Position numbers and translations under genes: made by a program. The notes under the pieces were generated by a model that was not told the origin of the DNA, did not search any database, and worked only from the letters and a program-made list of their open reading frames with translations. 64,000 nt of DNA from NCBI RefSeq assembly GCF_020524585.1, contig NZ_JAIVLK010000001.1:620001-684000 (forward strand), in the 5' to 3' direction. The stretch comes from Celeribacter naphthalenivorans. GTDB taxonomy: Bacteria; Pseudomonadota; Alphaproteobacteria; Rhodobacterales; Rhodobacteraceae. Every line of letters begins with the position of its first letter. The first letter of the stretch is position 1. Positions 1 through 8,017 of this stretch are shown in pieces.

Positions 1-1
1 C

Positions 2-568
2 ACGCGCTTGTTGGATCTCCCGAAACCCGGTTCGGATTGTTTTGCTGTCGATTTGGCGGAATTCACGCGCGGCAATATGACGACCTACAATGGCGCGCGT
101 GGCGAGATGGGGTTTCTCAAGCCTTTGATTTTGCGTGGATTCCTTGAGGAGCATGGCCTGCGCTACCACGAGGACATGCGGCTGGGCGAGGATTTCGCGC
201 TTTATGCCGAGGCGCTCGCGGCAGGGGCTGCGTTTCAGATCGTGCCGCCCGCCGGATATTTCGCCGTGGTGCGCCCGGACTCGTTGAGCGGCTCGCATGG
301 CGCCAAGGATCTGGGCGCTCTGGCACGTCGGATCAAGGCCCTGCGCGATGCGGCGACCGGACCGGCGCGCGACGCGCTTCAGGCGCTCTGGATTGATACG
401 ATGAAACGCTACAACTGGGTGCGGTTGATCGATGCGGTCAAGGCACGTGATCTGGCCGAGATCGCAGCCTGTTTCAAAGCGCCCCCAAGCGTTTCAGTTC
501 ATTTGATAAACTGTCTTGGTGAACAATTTGTTTTGCGCACCGGTAGATTACTTGGTCGGAGTACCTAA
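2..568 (+). CDS. Family 2 glycosyltransferase, C-terminal part (cut by window start)
   Basis: The reading frame is open from base 2, so the gene begins before the window and only about 189 codons are visible. The visible part contains the RLGEDFALYAEALAAG segment, the E-D element that follows the acceptor loop of GT-A (family 2) glycosyltransferases, and then a basic, helical C-terminus. The overall look is that of succinoglycan-type transferases (ExoO/ExoU class), which add sugars to a lipid-linked exopolysaccharide repeat unit at the cytoplasmic face of the inner membrane. A Gfo/Idh/MocA oxidoreductase follows 40 bases downstream on the same strand. The donor sugar cannot be told because the N-terminal nucleotide-sugar domain is missing. 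Confidence 0.7.
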   Translation, partial: TRLLDLPKPGSDCFAVDLAEFTRGNMTTYNGARGEMGFLKPLILRGFLEEHGLRYHEDMRLGEDFALYAEALAAGAAFQIVPPAGYFAVVRPDSLSGSHGAKDLGALARRIKALRDAATGPARDALQALWIDTMKRYNWVRLIDAVKARDLAEIAACFKAPPSVSVHLINCLGEQFVLRTGRLLGRST

Positions 569-608
569 ATAAATTTGTGGGTTGGTGGTGAAGTGATGGA
601 GGTTCTGC

Positions 609-1811
609 GTGGTGAGCGCTGAAATTCGATGGGGTATCGTGGGCGCGGGCATGATCGCGCGGCGTTTCGTGACGGATATTGCCTTGTGCCGCGACAGCCG
701 TCTGGCGGGCATCGCCTCGCGCGCTTTGGATCGCGCCGAAGCGCTAAGGGATTTCGCCGGTGTCGCGCCTGAGGCGTGCCTCTGTTTTCAGGGCTACGAC
801 GACATGCTGGCCTCGCCCGAGATCGACGCGATCTACATTGCGCTGCCCACCGCCCTGCATGCCGAGGCCACATTGGCGGCAATTGCCCATGGCAAACCGG
901 TGCTCTGTGAAAAGCCGCTGGCGATGAACGCAAGCCAGGTCGACGCCATCGCCAAAGCCGCGAAAGAGGCGGGCGTGCCGGTGATGGAGGCGGTCTGGAC
1001 GCGTACCCTGCCGAATGTGCTCGAACTGCGTCGTCGTCTCGATGCGGGCGAGATCGGCATGCCTTTGCACCTGAATGCCACGCTGGGATTTCCGGTCGAC
1101 GACAGCCCCCACAAAAGCGTCGCCGAGCCGTCTCTGGGCGGCGGCGTGATCCGCGATTTGGGGGTCTATCCTATTTCTCTGGCTCAGTTTTTCTTGGGCG
1201 ATTTGAGCTATTGCGCCTCCGAGGTCCGCTATTCCGCGCGCGGCACGGATCGCGATATGTCGGCGGTGCTGCGCGGCGGCGCGCAGGGGAGCTGTCTTGT
1301 GACCCTCTCGGCCTCGCACAGCGGGCAATTGCCCAACCGGTTGGAGATCACCGGCACCAAGGGGCGGTTGTCTTTGGATGCGCCGTTCCTTTGTGGGCTG
1401 GGCGGTCGGATCACGCATTTTCCGGAGGTGAAGGAAAGCGCGGAGGCGCCGGTCACGGCAGAGCCCGCGACCAGCACGCCGAGCCCCGCGCCGCCCCGCA
1501 CACGCGGCCTCAAGGACAAGCTGAAGCAATCCTCTGTGGGACGTGTGCTGCGCCGGTTTTTCCTTGACCGCCTGCGTCTCGATGGCACACAGATCGGCTC
1601 GGTCTATGAAGGCTCGGGCCTGCAATTCCAGATCGACGAATTCTCCCGCATGCTGCACCGGGGTGAGAGGGAATGTCAGCTGATGCGCCTGTCGGACAGC
1701 CTCGCGGCGGCGCAGCTTTTGGACCGGATTTCGGAGGGGAAAACGCTGGGCTCCCTCCACGGGCTCAATGGCGCACAGGCCCCGACGCTTACGGCCATGC
1801 CCTCCGAATAA
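609..1811 (+). CDS. Gfo/Idh/MocA family NAD(P)-dependent oxidoreductase
   Basis: A 400-residue protein with an N-terminal Rossmann fold (GAGMIA, residues 12-17) and the family's CEKPLAMN signature (EKP at 101-103), whose lysine is catalytic in relatives. Members oxidise or reduce sugars, cyclitols or nucleotide sugars. Residues about 275-330 form an unusual low-complexity insert rich in Ala, Pro and Thr followed by a basic stretch (LKDKLKQSSVGRVLRR), not typical of soluble family members. The start is a GTG at 609 (a second GTG follows directly); no in-frame ATG lies close upstream. It lies between two exopolysaccharide glycosyltransferases, so sugar-nucleotide modification for the polymer is the best guess. 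The exact substrate is unknown. Confidence 0.8.
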   Translation: MVSAEIRWGIVGAGMIARRFVTDIALCRDSRLAGIASRALDRAEALRDFAGVAPEACLCFQGYDDMLASPEIDAIYIALPTALHAEATLAAIAHGKPVLCEKPLAMNASQVDAIAKAAKEAGVPVMEAVWTRTLPNVLELRRRLDAGEIGMPLHLNATLGFPVDDSPHKSVAEPSLGGGVIRDLGVYPISLAQFFLGDLSYCASEVRYSARGTDRDMSAVLRGGAQGSCLVTLSASHSGQLPNRLEITGTKGRLSLDAPFLCGLGGRITHFPEVKESAEAPVTAEPATSTPSPAPPRTRGLKDKLKQSSVGRVLRRFFLDRLRLDGTQIGSVYEGSGLQFQIDEFSRMLHRGERECQLMRLSDSLAAAQLLDRISEGKTLGSLHGLNGAQAPTLTAMPSE

Positions 1812-1826
1812 GTCCTCCGAATAAGC
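1802..1826 (+). repeat. 12-bp tandem duplication across the oxidoreductase stop codon
   Basis: CCTCCGAATAAG occurs at 1802-1813 and again at 1815-1826. The first copy contains the final Ser-Glu codons and the TAA stop; the second lies just downstream. It looks like a short slippage duplication. Confidence 0.7.
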
Positions 1827-2185
1827 CCTCGCATGTCCCACAGAGACTTGGCCGTGTGTGGTTTAACTGTGGTATTTTTGCGTTTTGTGACGTGCGTTTG
1901 GTCGCGGATTGGTCGGGCGAGGCCGGTTTGCGCCCAATTTATGTGCTTTGAGAGGCCTGCAGAGAGCCGGTTTCGATCTCCGTTAGGGTGGGGCTCAAAA
2001 CTGTCGTATCTTTGAGATTGAAGCGCGTTAGACTTCTCGAAAGCGAAGTCGAGACGGATTTCGTCATGTGTTTCAGTGTTGCGTTCGGGCATGCCGGGCC
2101 TGTCGCAACCGCGTTGTGGTGTTTCCGGCAAGGGGGCTAAGCGTTTCGAAAGCGGCCAAAGCCGCTCCGGAATGCAGTGTGGGTG
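1812..2185. other. Intergenic region (374 bp) without a convincing gene
   Basis: Short open frames here lack a ribosome binding site and family features. Apart from the 12-bp duplication at its left edge, the visible structure is an inverted repeat GACTTC-N8-GAAGTC at 2031-2050. The region probably holds the promoter for the downstream glycosyltransferase genes, but no clear -35/-10 pair can be assigned. Confidence 0.5.
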
Positions 2186-3151
2186 ATGAATAAAGAGACT
2201 TTCAAATATGCACGCGGAAGCACGGCGGCGGACAGTTGTCTGATCTCCATTGGCATTTGCACCTTTCGGCGTCCCGAACTGTTCGAAACCCTGACCTCGA
2301 TCGGCAATCAGATCGTGCCGGATGGCTACACCATCGAGGTGATCGTCGCCGACAATGACGATGTCGCAGAGCTGGGCCCGAAAATCGCGGTCGCGGCGCA
2401 GGACACCGGCCTCAACATTCGCTATCGTCCGGCACCGGCGCGCAATATTGCGATTGCCCGCAACGCCTGTCTGGACGCCGCCGAGGGCGAGGCGTTGATT
2501 TTCATCGACGATGACGAAACCGCGGATCCCGGCTGGCTGGAGAACATGCTCCGCTCTTGGCGACGCTCGGGCGCCAGTGTCATTTTCGGGCCGTCCTATG
2601 CGATCTACCCGGAGGAAACGCCGGAATGGATGGTCGAGAACGACGTGCATTCCAACATTCCGCTGGACCGCGACGGGGTGGTGGAGACGGGCTACAGCTG
2701 CAATGTTTTGCTGGACCTGCGCAACGCCCGCGTGCGCGAGGCGCGGTTCGACGAGGCCTATGGGCGCACCGGTGGCGAGGATACGGATTTCTTTTTCCGC
2801 CTGCATCGGCGCGGCGTCGATATGAACATCACATTGGACGCCAAGGTGCGTGAACCCGTGGCCGAGAAACGCATGTCGAAGGACTGGGTGATGCAGCGCC
2901 GGTTCAGTACCGGGCAGGCCTATGGTCATTGTCTGACCTCTGCGGGGCGCAACGCGCCCTTGGCGGAGCGGCTGGGACTGGTGCTGCGTGCCGGCGCCAA
3001 GAGCGCCTATTGCAGGCTCAGGGCCGGGCTGACGATGTACCGCGAAAGCACCTATCGGTTCTGGATGATGCGCAGCATGTTCCACGCCGGAGTGGCGCGC
3101 GGGGCCTGTGTGCCGCCGCAAACCCATCATTATGGGGGAGACGAGGCATGA
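2186..3151 (+). CDS. exoM: ExoM-like family 2 glycosyltransferase
   Basis: About 321 residues. The N-terminus has the GT-A pattern IGICTFRRP (22-30), followed by VIVADNDD and the metal/nucleotide-binding FIDDDETADPGW segment (DDDE at 108-111), then TGYSCNVLL and GGEDTDFFFRLHRRG (GGED 196-199), where the catalytic acid region lies. The order and spacing of these elements, including EPV.EKR....RRF.TGQ..G and a C-terminal FHAGV, resemble Sinorhizobium ExoM, a succinoglycan beta-glucosyltransferase. I chose ATG 2186; GTG codons at 2177 and 2183 are alternatives and none has a strong Shine-Dalgarno site. The stop overlaps the start of the next transferase (ATGA), so the two are translationally coupled. 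The acceptor cannot be deduced, and the symbol should be read as ExoM-like. Confidence 0.78.
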   Translation: MNKETFKYARGSTAADSCLISIGICTFRRPELFETLTSIGNQIVPDGYTIEVIVADNDDVAELGPKIAVAAQDTGLNIRYRPAPARNIAIARNACLDAAEGEALIFIDDDETADPGWLENMLRSWRRSGASVIFGPSYAIYPEETPEWMVENDVHSNIPLDRDGVVETGYSCNVLLDLRNARVREARFDEAYGRTGGEDTDFFFRLHRRGVDMNITLDAKVREPVAEKRMSKDWVMQRRFSTGQAYGHCLTSAGRNAPLAERLGLVLRAGAKSAYCRLRAGLTMYRESTYRFWMMRSMFHAGVARGACVPPQTHHYGGDEA

Positions 3152-4152
3152 GCCGCAAAACCGCCCCGAAAACCATTGCGCTGTTTTATGATGGCTATGA
3201 GACGCAGGCCAACGATGCCCCCTTTGGCCGCACCCGCTCGCATATTCGAAGCACCCTGCGACAGGCCTATCGCCGTGCCAAGAACCTGCAACCCTACACC
3301 GGGTTCTACACCGCTTTTCTCAATCTGAAACGCAGTCTCGAGGCCAGTGGCGTCACCATCCGGCTCAATGATTTTGCCTATGCCCGCGCCAATCCGACCA
3401 TGCCCGTCGGGCTGACCGGATTTCGCTCGGTCTATGACAAGGTGCGCCTGCCAAATCCGGCGATGTTCGGTCCCGGCGAGGTGCCGGACCCCGACGATGC
3501 GCTCCGCGTGGTCAAGAATTGCAACCTCAAGATCGTGACCCAACCCTCTGAATGGTATTGTCAAATCTGGCGGCCGGTTCTGGGCAGTCGGGTCAAACCG
3601 ATGTTCGTCGGGCTTGACACCGAAAACTGGCCCGATCTCTCGGGGCAGGACAAGGACATCGATGTGCTGATCTACGACAAGATCCGTTGGCACTACGATG
3701 AGCGCAAGGACGACCTGTTGGACCCGCTGATCGCGCATCTCGAGGCGCGTGGCTTGAGCTATCACATCCTGCGCTACGGGTTTCACCATCTGGGACAGTT
3801 CCGCGGCGCGCTGGCGCGGGCGCGCTCGATGGCGTTCTTGTGCGAACATGAAACTCAGGGGCTGGCCTATCAGGAGGCGATGTGCTCCGGCGTGCCGATT
3901 TTTGCTTGGGACGAGGGGCATCTCGTCGGTCCGCACGATCTGTCGATTGCGCCGCCGGGGCTTCAGGTCTCCTCTGTGCCCTATTTCGACGAGCGCTGCG
4001 GTGTGCGGTTCAAACAGCCGGAGCTGGTCGAGGCCTTTGATCGGTTCTGGGAAAACCACGCGGGCTATGCGCCGCGGGATTATGTCTGTGAGAACCTGTC
4101 ACTGGCGGCGGGGGCCAAACGCTATCTGGAGCTGTTCCAGACGCTGGGCTGA
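3148..4152 (+). CDS. GT-B fold glycosyltransferase (group 1-like)
   Basis: A 334-residue protein starting at ATG 3148, which overlaps the TGA of the preceding transferase. An upstream extension in this frame would lie inside that gene and is rejected. The C-terminal half has the EX7E element of retaining GT-B enzymes (E235 and E243) followed by MCSGVPIFAWDEG, where the donor nucleotide sugar is held. The N-terminal acceptor domain (ALFYDGYETQANDAPFGR) is not a recognised subfamily. It probably adds one sugar to the exopolysaccharide repeat unit in the cytoplasm. The convergent sulfotransferase gene ends 18 bases beyond it. Confidence 0.7.
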   Translation: MSRKTAPKTIALFYDGYETQANDAPFGRTRSHIRSTLRQAYRRAKNLQPYTGFYTAFLNLKRSLEASGVTIRLNDFAYARANPTMPVGLTGFRSVYDKVRLPNPAMFGPGEVPDPDDALRVVKNCNLKIVTQPSEWYCQIWRPVLGSRVKPMFVGLDTENWPDLSGQDKDIDVLIYDKIRWHYDERKDDLLDPLIAHLEARGLSYHILRYGFHHLGQFRGALARARSMAFLCEHETQGLAYQEAMCSGVPIFAWDEGHLVGPHDLSIAPPGLQVSSVPYFDERCGVRFKQPELVEAFDRFWENHAGYAPRDYVCENLSLAAGAKRYLELFQTLG

Positions 4153-4170
4153 TGCCCCTCACTCTGTCCC

Positions 4171-5184
4171 TTACTGCGCGGCCATGCTCTTGTCTTTGTC
4201 GTCCGTTGCCGGTGCCGTCGCGGGCGACCAGGACGACCAGACCTTCGACAAATCCCGCCCCAAAAGCGCGTCCAGCCCGGCATTGCGATCCGACAAAAGG
4301 CGCGACAGATAGCGCGCGGTCTCGGGTTTCATTTCGGGCGGGCGGTCGGCGGTGAGCAAAAGCGGATTCACCTTGTGGAAGTAGAATTGATAGATGCGGT
4401 TGGCGAGCTTCTCACGCAGGCCGGTATCGCGCCGCATATGCCCCATATAGCGCAACCGCGACACCCGCCGCCCGACCAGGGCGTTGACCCACTGCATGAG
4501 CTTCGGCTTGCCGGGGTAACTCGTCTTGTTGAACCACAACTCATAGCCCTCAAGCGAAAAGGGCGCGACGCCGATGAATTTCGCGATGCCGTCCATCACC
4601 GCCTGGCGGTCGTTCTTGAAGTCCTCCAAAAGCACGATATGCACCCTGTCGCGGCCCAACACGTCGATCCATTGCTGCAAATGCGGCGCATAGGTCGAAC
4701 CCGCCACGATCTGGGGCAGGGCGGTCAAGGCGCCCTCGAATGACGTGGTGACCCGCATCATCTTCATCGCGTGCCAATATTCGGAATAGGCGCGTTTCAC
4801 CGGATCGCGGAGCATGAAAATCACCTTCGCCTCCGGCAGCCGCTGTTTCACGCGATGCGCCACCATCGGCGAAAACAGGTAGCGCGTGCTGTCCTCGCCC
4901 AAGAGAGCCATATCGCCCAAAGCCGCATATTTCGCCCGATACCAGTCGCGCGTCTCGGCGTTGTCGGGCGAGGGATCGCGGTAATCGAGCCGCCCGCCGC
5001 GTTCGAAAAACAGATCGGGCCAGTTGAACGGATCGTCGGCGTCAAAGTAGTTCACCTCATCCGTGGGAAAGGCGATCTCCGGGTGTTGATCGAGGATGAA
5101 GTGCAAAGAGGTGGTGCCGCATTTCGGTGCGCCCCCGATGATGAAATCGGGCTGGGGCGGGCGTTTCATCTCGGGGCTGGTCAT
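4171..5184 (-). CDS. PAPS-dependent sulfotransferase
   Basis: A 337-residue protein with both cofactor motifs of the sulfotransferase fold: the 5'-phosphosulfate loop GGAPKCGTTSL (17-27) and the 3'-phosphate motif LRDPVKRAYSEYWH (125-138). Such enzymes move sulfate from PAPS to a hydroxyl, here most likely on a carbohydrate. The length fits heparan/NodH-type bacterial members. The start is ATG 5184; no signal peptide is seen, so it should act in the cytoplasm on a lipid-linked intermediate. It lies 35 bases after a Wzx-type flippase on the same strand and is convergent with two glycosyltransferases, which suggests that the exported polysaccharide is sulfated. The acceptor is not known. Confidence 0.85.
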   Translation of the reverse strand: MTSPEMKRPPQPDFIIGGAPKCGTTSLHFILDQHPEIAFPTDEVNYFDADDPFNWPDLFFERGGRLDYRDPSPDNAETRDWYRAKYAALGDMALLGEDSTRYLFSPMVAHRVKQRLPEAKVIFMLRDPVKRAYSEYWHAMKMMRVTTSFEGALTALPQIVAGSTYAPHLQQWIDVLGRDRVHIVLLEDFKNDRQAVMDGIAKFIGVAPFSLEGYELWFNKTSYPGKPKLMQWVNALVGRRVSRLRYMGHMRRDTGLREKLANRIYQFYFHKVNPLLLTADRPPEMKPETARYLSRLLSDRNAGLDALLGRDLSKVWSSWSPATAPATDDKDKSMAAQ

Positions 5185-5219
5185 CTTTACACGTCACTCT
5201 CTAAAAAAGGCCGGAGACT

Positions 5220-6725
5220 TTAGGGGCCAACGGCGGGGGTTACGGGAGGCAGCACCTGCGGCGTATGGCGAAACACCGCGAGGGCGGATTTGGATTTCTG
5301 GCGGTCGATCACGGCGGTCAAGGCGATGCCCAGCACGCCAAAGGCCGCAGCGATCATGAAATAGGCCACATTCGGCAGGTCGGTCAGGTGTTCGATCCAA
5401 AGATAGGTGACCGCCACGACGAGTGCCACGAGGCTCGATGGGATCAACTGGGCGAGACAGCCTTTGAGCGTGATCGGCACAAGGCGGGCGCCAAGTTGCC
5501 AGTTGCGCGGCACCATGATGAGGGACCAGAGTGTAAAGCTCAGCGCCACCGCTTCGAGGCTGAATTGCAGCGCGACGAGCACCATGACGATGCGCAGGAT
5601 CACGCCTTCGATCGAGGTGCGCAGCAAAAGATCGGTGCGCGACACGGCGCGAAACAGCGCCTGCATGAAAAAGATCGCGATGGCCTCGAGCACCAGCCCG
5701 CCGATGGTCAGCGCAAAGAGCATCGCCACCGGCGCCCATTCCGGCGACAAGAGCACGGAGAACACCGGACGGCCCGCCACCGCGACCATGGTCATCGAGG
5801 GGATCAGGAGCACCGACAAAAGCCGCATCCCGGCATAATAGATGTCGCGCAGCTTTTCGGGCGACTTTTGCGCCTTTGACATGCGGACATAGATGACCGA
5901 GGACATCGGCCCCGCGAGACCGAATTGCGGCAGGCGGTTGAAGCGCTGCGCCATGGCGAAATAGCCGAGGGGGATCTGACCCAAGACGCGGGAGATCATC
6001 ATGATCGGCAATTGCTGGCGGATCACGGTGAGAAAGGCGGAGGCCAGCGTGTCGCGCGCGTAGATCAAATGCGGACGCAACCCTTGGGTCGAAAAGGCAA
6101 AGCTCGGGCGGAAATGAGAGAGCATGAAAATGCCCACCATGCGCACTGCGGCCAGCATGACCTGTTGACCGACCAAGGCCCAGACCCCGATGCCGGCAAA
6201 GGCGCCCGCCACAGCAAAGACGATGCCCGCCACGGTGGCGATCACCTGCACCTTGGCGATGCCGCTGTAATTCTCGCGCCGCTCGATCTCGGCATTGGGG
6301 GCGGCGGTGAGCGCGTAAAACATCGGGATGACCGACATGACGAGCAGAAGCGGCACAAGCCGGTCGCTGTCGAAATAATGCGCGGCCAAGGGCGAGAGCC
6401 CGGCGACAAAGACCATACAGGCCACGCCCGCGCCGATCATCAGCCAGTTGACGGAGGACCATTCCACCTCATCGGCATCTTCGCGCCGGATCAGGGATCG
6501 CCCCATGCCGCCATCGCTGAGCGTATTGGCAAAGATCACCAGCGTCATGGCGAGGCCCATGAGGCCGAAATCCTCGACCGTCAGCTGGCGTGCGAGAATG
6601 GGAAGGACGAGAATTTGCGAGATCGCGACAAAGCTGCGCGCCGAGATCAGGGACCCAACGCTGATGATGAAGCTCTTGAGCCCCGGTGTTTCCACTGAAC
6701 CGTTCACTTGCCGTCTCTTCCACAT
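5220..6725 (-). CDS. Wzx-type polysaccharide flippase (MOP superfamily)
   Basis: A 501-residue, very hydrophobic protein with roughly 12 to 14 membrane segments. The N-terminal motif SFVAISQILVLPILARQLT, followed by DFGLMGLAMTLV and LSDGGMGRSLIRRED, is typical of the polysaccharide-exporter branch (WzxC/AmsL/ExoT-like) of the MATE/MOP superfamily. These proteins turn undecaprenyl-linked repeat units across the inner membrane for assembly by Wzy. The sulfotransferase follows in the same direction. The ATG at 6725 has no strong Shine-Dalgarno site, and residue 30 onwards carries the first membrane helix, so a slightly later start is possible. Confidence 0.85.
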   Translation of the reverse strand: MWKRRQVNGSVETPGLKSFIISVGSLISARSFVAISQILVLPILARQLTVEDFGLMGLAMTLVIFANTLSDGGMGRSLIRREDADEVEWSSVNWLMIGAGVACMVFVAGLSPLAAHYFDSDRLVPLLLVMSVIPMFYALTAAPNAEIERRENYSGIAKVQVIATVAGIVFAVAGAFAGIGVWALVGQQVMLAAVRMVGIFMLSHFRPSFAFSTQGLRPHLIYARDTLASAFLTVIRQQLPIMMISRVLGQIPLGYFAMAQRFNRLPQFGLAGPMSSVIYVRMSKAQKSPEKLRDIYYAGMRLLSVLLIPSMTMVAVAGRPVFSVLLSPEWAPVAMLFALTIGGLVLEAIAIFFMQALFRAVSRTDLLLRTSIEGVILRIVMVLVALQFSLEAVALSFTLWSLIMVPRNWQLGARLVPITLKGCLAQLIPSSLVALVVAVTYLWIEHLTDLPNVAYFMIAAAFGVLGIALTAVIDRQKSKSALAVFRHTPQVLPPVTPAVGP

Positions 6726-6909
6726 AACACCGCGCGACTACGAGGGCCGGAGCGCGCGGGACACCTTCAGAGTGTTCTATATTTGCACGAGACCAACAAT
6801 AAAAAATGGCCTCAACAGTCCATATGACTGCGAAGCATGACATTCTTACGGCGTCTGGAAAAACAGCTTATTCGATTTGCGACTGAGGAAGAATTGAGCG
6901 CAACGCGGA

Positions 6910-7170
6910 TCAGTTGCGGTTGGCGAGGTAGCTCCCCAACAAGAAGACCACGATCAACACCGCACCGATCGCGCCATAGATCGGAATGGCCCACAGAAGA
7001 GAGATGTCGAAGGACAGGAACAGGAGACCCGTGAAGATCAGCGCAAAGGGCAGGGCGAGAAGCGCGGCACCCTTGGCGGATGTCGTCGTTTTTGCGCCTT
7101 CCGGATTCTGTTGAGCTGCGCGTTCGGTCTTGTCGGTTGAAAATTCAACTTTGGCCGTTTTGGACTTCAC
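6910..7170 (-). CDS. Small two-helix membrane protein of unknown function
   Basis: An 86-residue protein with a charged, Lys/Glu/Thr-rich N-terminal tail (about 33 residues), then two hydrophobic stretches at about 36-54 and 58-80 separated by a short loop, ending in GSYLANRN. I recognise no family. It is upstream of, and codirectional with, the flippase gene (184 bases away) and divergent from exoY, so a role at the membrane in exopolysaccharide export or its control is possible but unproven. The reading frame is bounded by the ATG at 7170 and the TGA at 6910. Codon use matches real genes around it. Confidence 0.55.
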   Translation of the reverse strand: MKSKTAKVEFSTDKTERAAQQNPEGAKTTTSAKGAALLALPFALIFTGLLFLSFDISLLWAIPIYGAIGAVLIVVFLLGSYLANRN

Positions 7171-7436
7171 GAAATATTCCTTGTTATCGTACTCGCACTA
7201 AAGTGGGTCAGTATTCATTGCTGTGGGGCTGACATCACATTGATCACTTTGTCCCGTCTCTTGTCACATGTTAGCGCAACAGATCAGGAAAAACACTCGG
7301 TACTAAACACATTGGTATTCATGCCATAGATCGGCTGCGAGGCCCAGACTATTCGCGATAAAGTTGTGCGATGCGCCGATTTTCGCCTTGGCTCTCTCAT
7401 TTTGCATGTATTGGCTTAGTTTGGGCCGAATTTGCG

Positions 7437-7501
7437 CGGTTTTGCACGATGTGAGGGACGGTTTTGCCCGAGGTGTGAGGGGCCGTTTTTTGCCGATGAG
7501 G
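7437..7501 (+). repeat. Three imperfect direct repeats, about 22 bp each
   Basis: Units at 7437-7458, 7459-7482 and 7483-7501 begin CGGTTTTGC, CGGTTTTGC and CCGTTTTTTGC and end in (TG)TGAGGG-like sequence. The period of 22-24 bp equals about two helical turns, as expected for repeated binding of a regulator. Looser relatives (CCGATTTTCGCC, TTTTCGCCGATG) occur elsewhere in the same gap. Confidence 0.45.
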
Positions 7502-7753
7502 TCTCATTTGACCCAACGTCATTCTGTCGAGGGGGGTATCTGGGCGCAGTCATGGCCGAGGATTGATTCGCCGCAGTGCACACAGGCCTGCGAAAAAGGT
7601 CAGGGTTCACTTACCCATAGGTTGAGTGGGTTTCCGCGTCAGATTTATAAACGGTCTATTTTTTTGTCAGAAGAGGCTCTTTTTTGCGAGTTTTCGCCGA
7701 TGCCAAGGAACGGCAAAAGGTTTTTTTCTGCAGGTGCGAAGGCGTCGGCGTTC

Positions 7754-7791
7754 GTTAAAATATTGTTAAATAAAGGTTAAAGATTGGTTAA
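7754..7791 (+). promoter_or_regulatory. Tandem CtrA-type binding boxes, four TTAA cores 11 bp apart
   Basis: TTAA occurs at 7755, 7766, 7777 and 7788, each preceded by G, with exactly seven bases between successive cores. TTAA-N7-TTAA is the established full CtrA recognition sequence of alphaproteobacteria, so this stretch contains three overlapping full sites. It lies about 230 bp upstream of the exoY start. That CtrA, or a CtrA-like response regulator, controls exopolysaccharide initiation here is an inference. Confidence 0.65.
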
Positions 7792-8017
7792 TGAGCGGGT
7801 GTCCCCGATTTCAAGCCAAAAATTGTTTTCTAGGCGATCAAATCCAATGAATTTAGCATGAAAGACATAAAAGTGGTGCATGTTGCGTCGGGCAGGCGCG
7901 TTTAGCGCAAATAGCACGAAAAGCCCCATGAGGTTTTCGAGACACAGGTGAAGGGGGGGCCCTTCTTGAAAGAGTTAACGCATTTGTGCGGGTGAGCGCA
8001 CGTGCCCTTATGAGCTT

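Larger units (their letters stand above)
7171..8017. other. Long AT-richer regulatory intergenic region upstream of exoY
   Basis: An 847-bp gap, clearly richer in A+T than its surroundings, between a minus-strand small gene and exoY. The open frame of about 138 codons inside it (7364-7780, plus strand) has no ribosome site, no recognisable domain and runs through repeats, so I do not call it. The region contains imperfect direct repeats (7437-7501), a tandem CtrA-like box array (7754-7791) and a further GTTAAC half-box at 7974-7979. It probably carries the exoY promoter and its control sites. Confidence 0.6.

Noticed and set aside
1676-3130. Minus-strand open frame of about 480 codons across the 1812-2185 gap and the ExoM-like gene
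   Set aside because: It crosses from an intergenic region into the antisense of a real glycosyltransferase and shows no recognisable protein features.
7364-7780. 138-codon plus-strand frame in the exoY upstream region
   Set aside because: No ribosome site and no domain; it runs through the direct repeats and into the CtrA-like boxes. Regulatory DNA is the better explanation.
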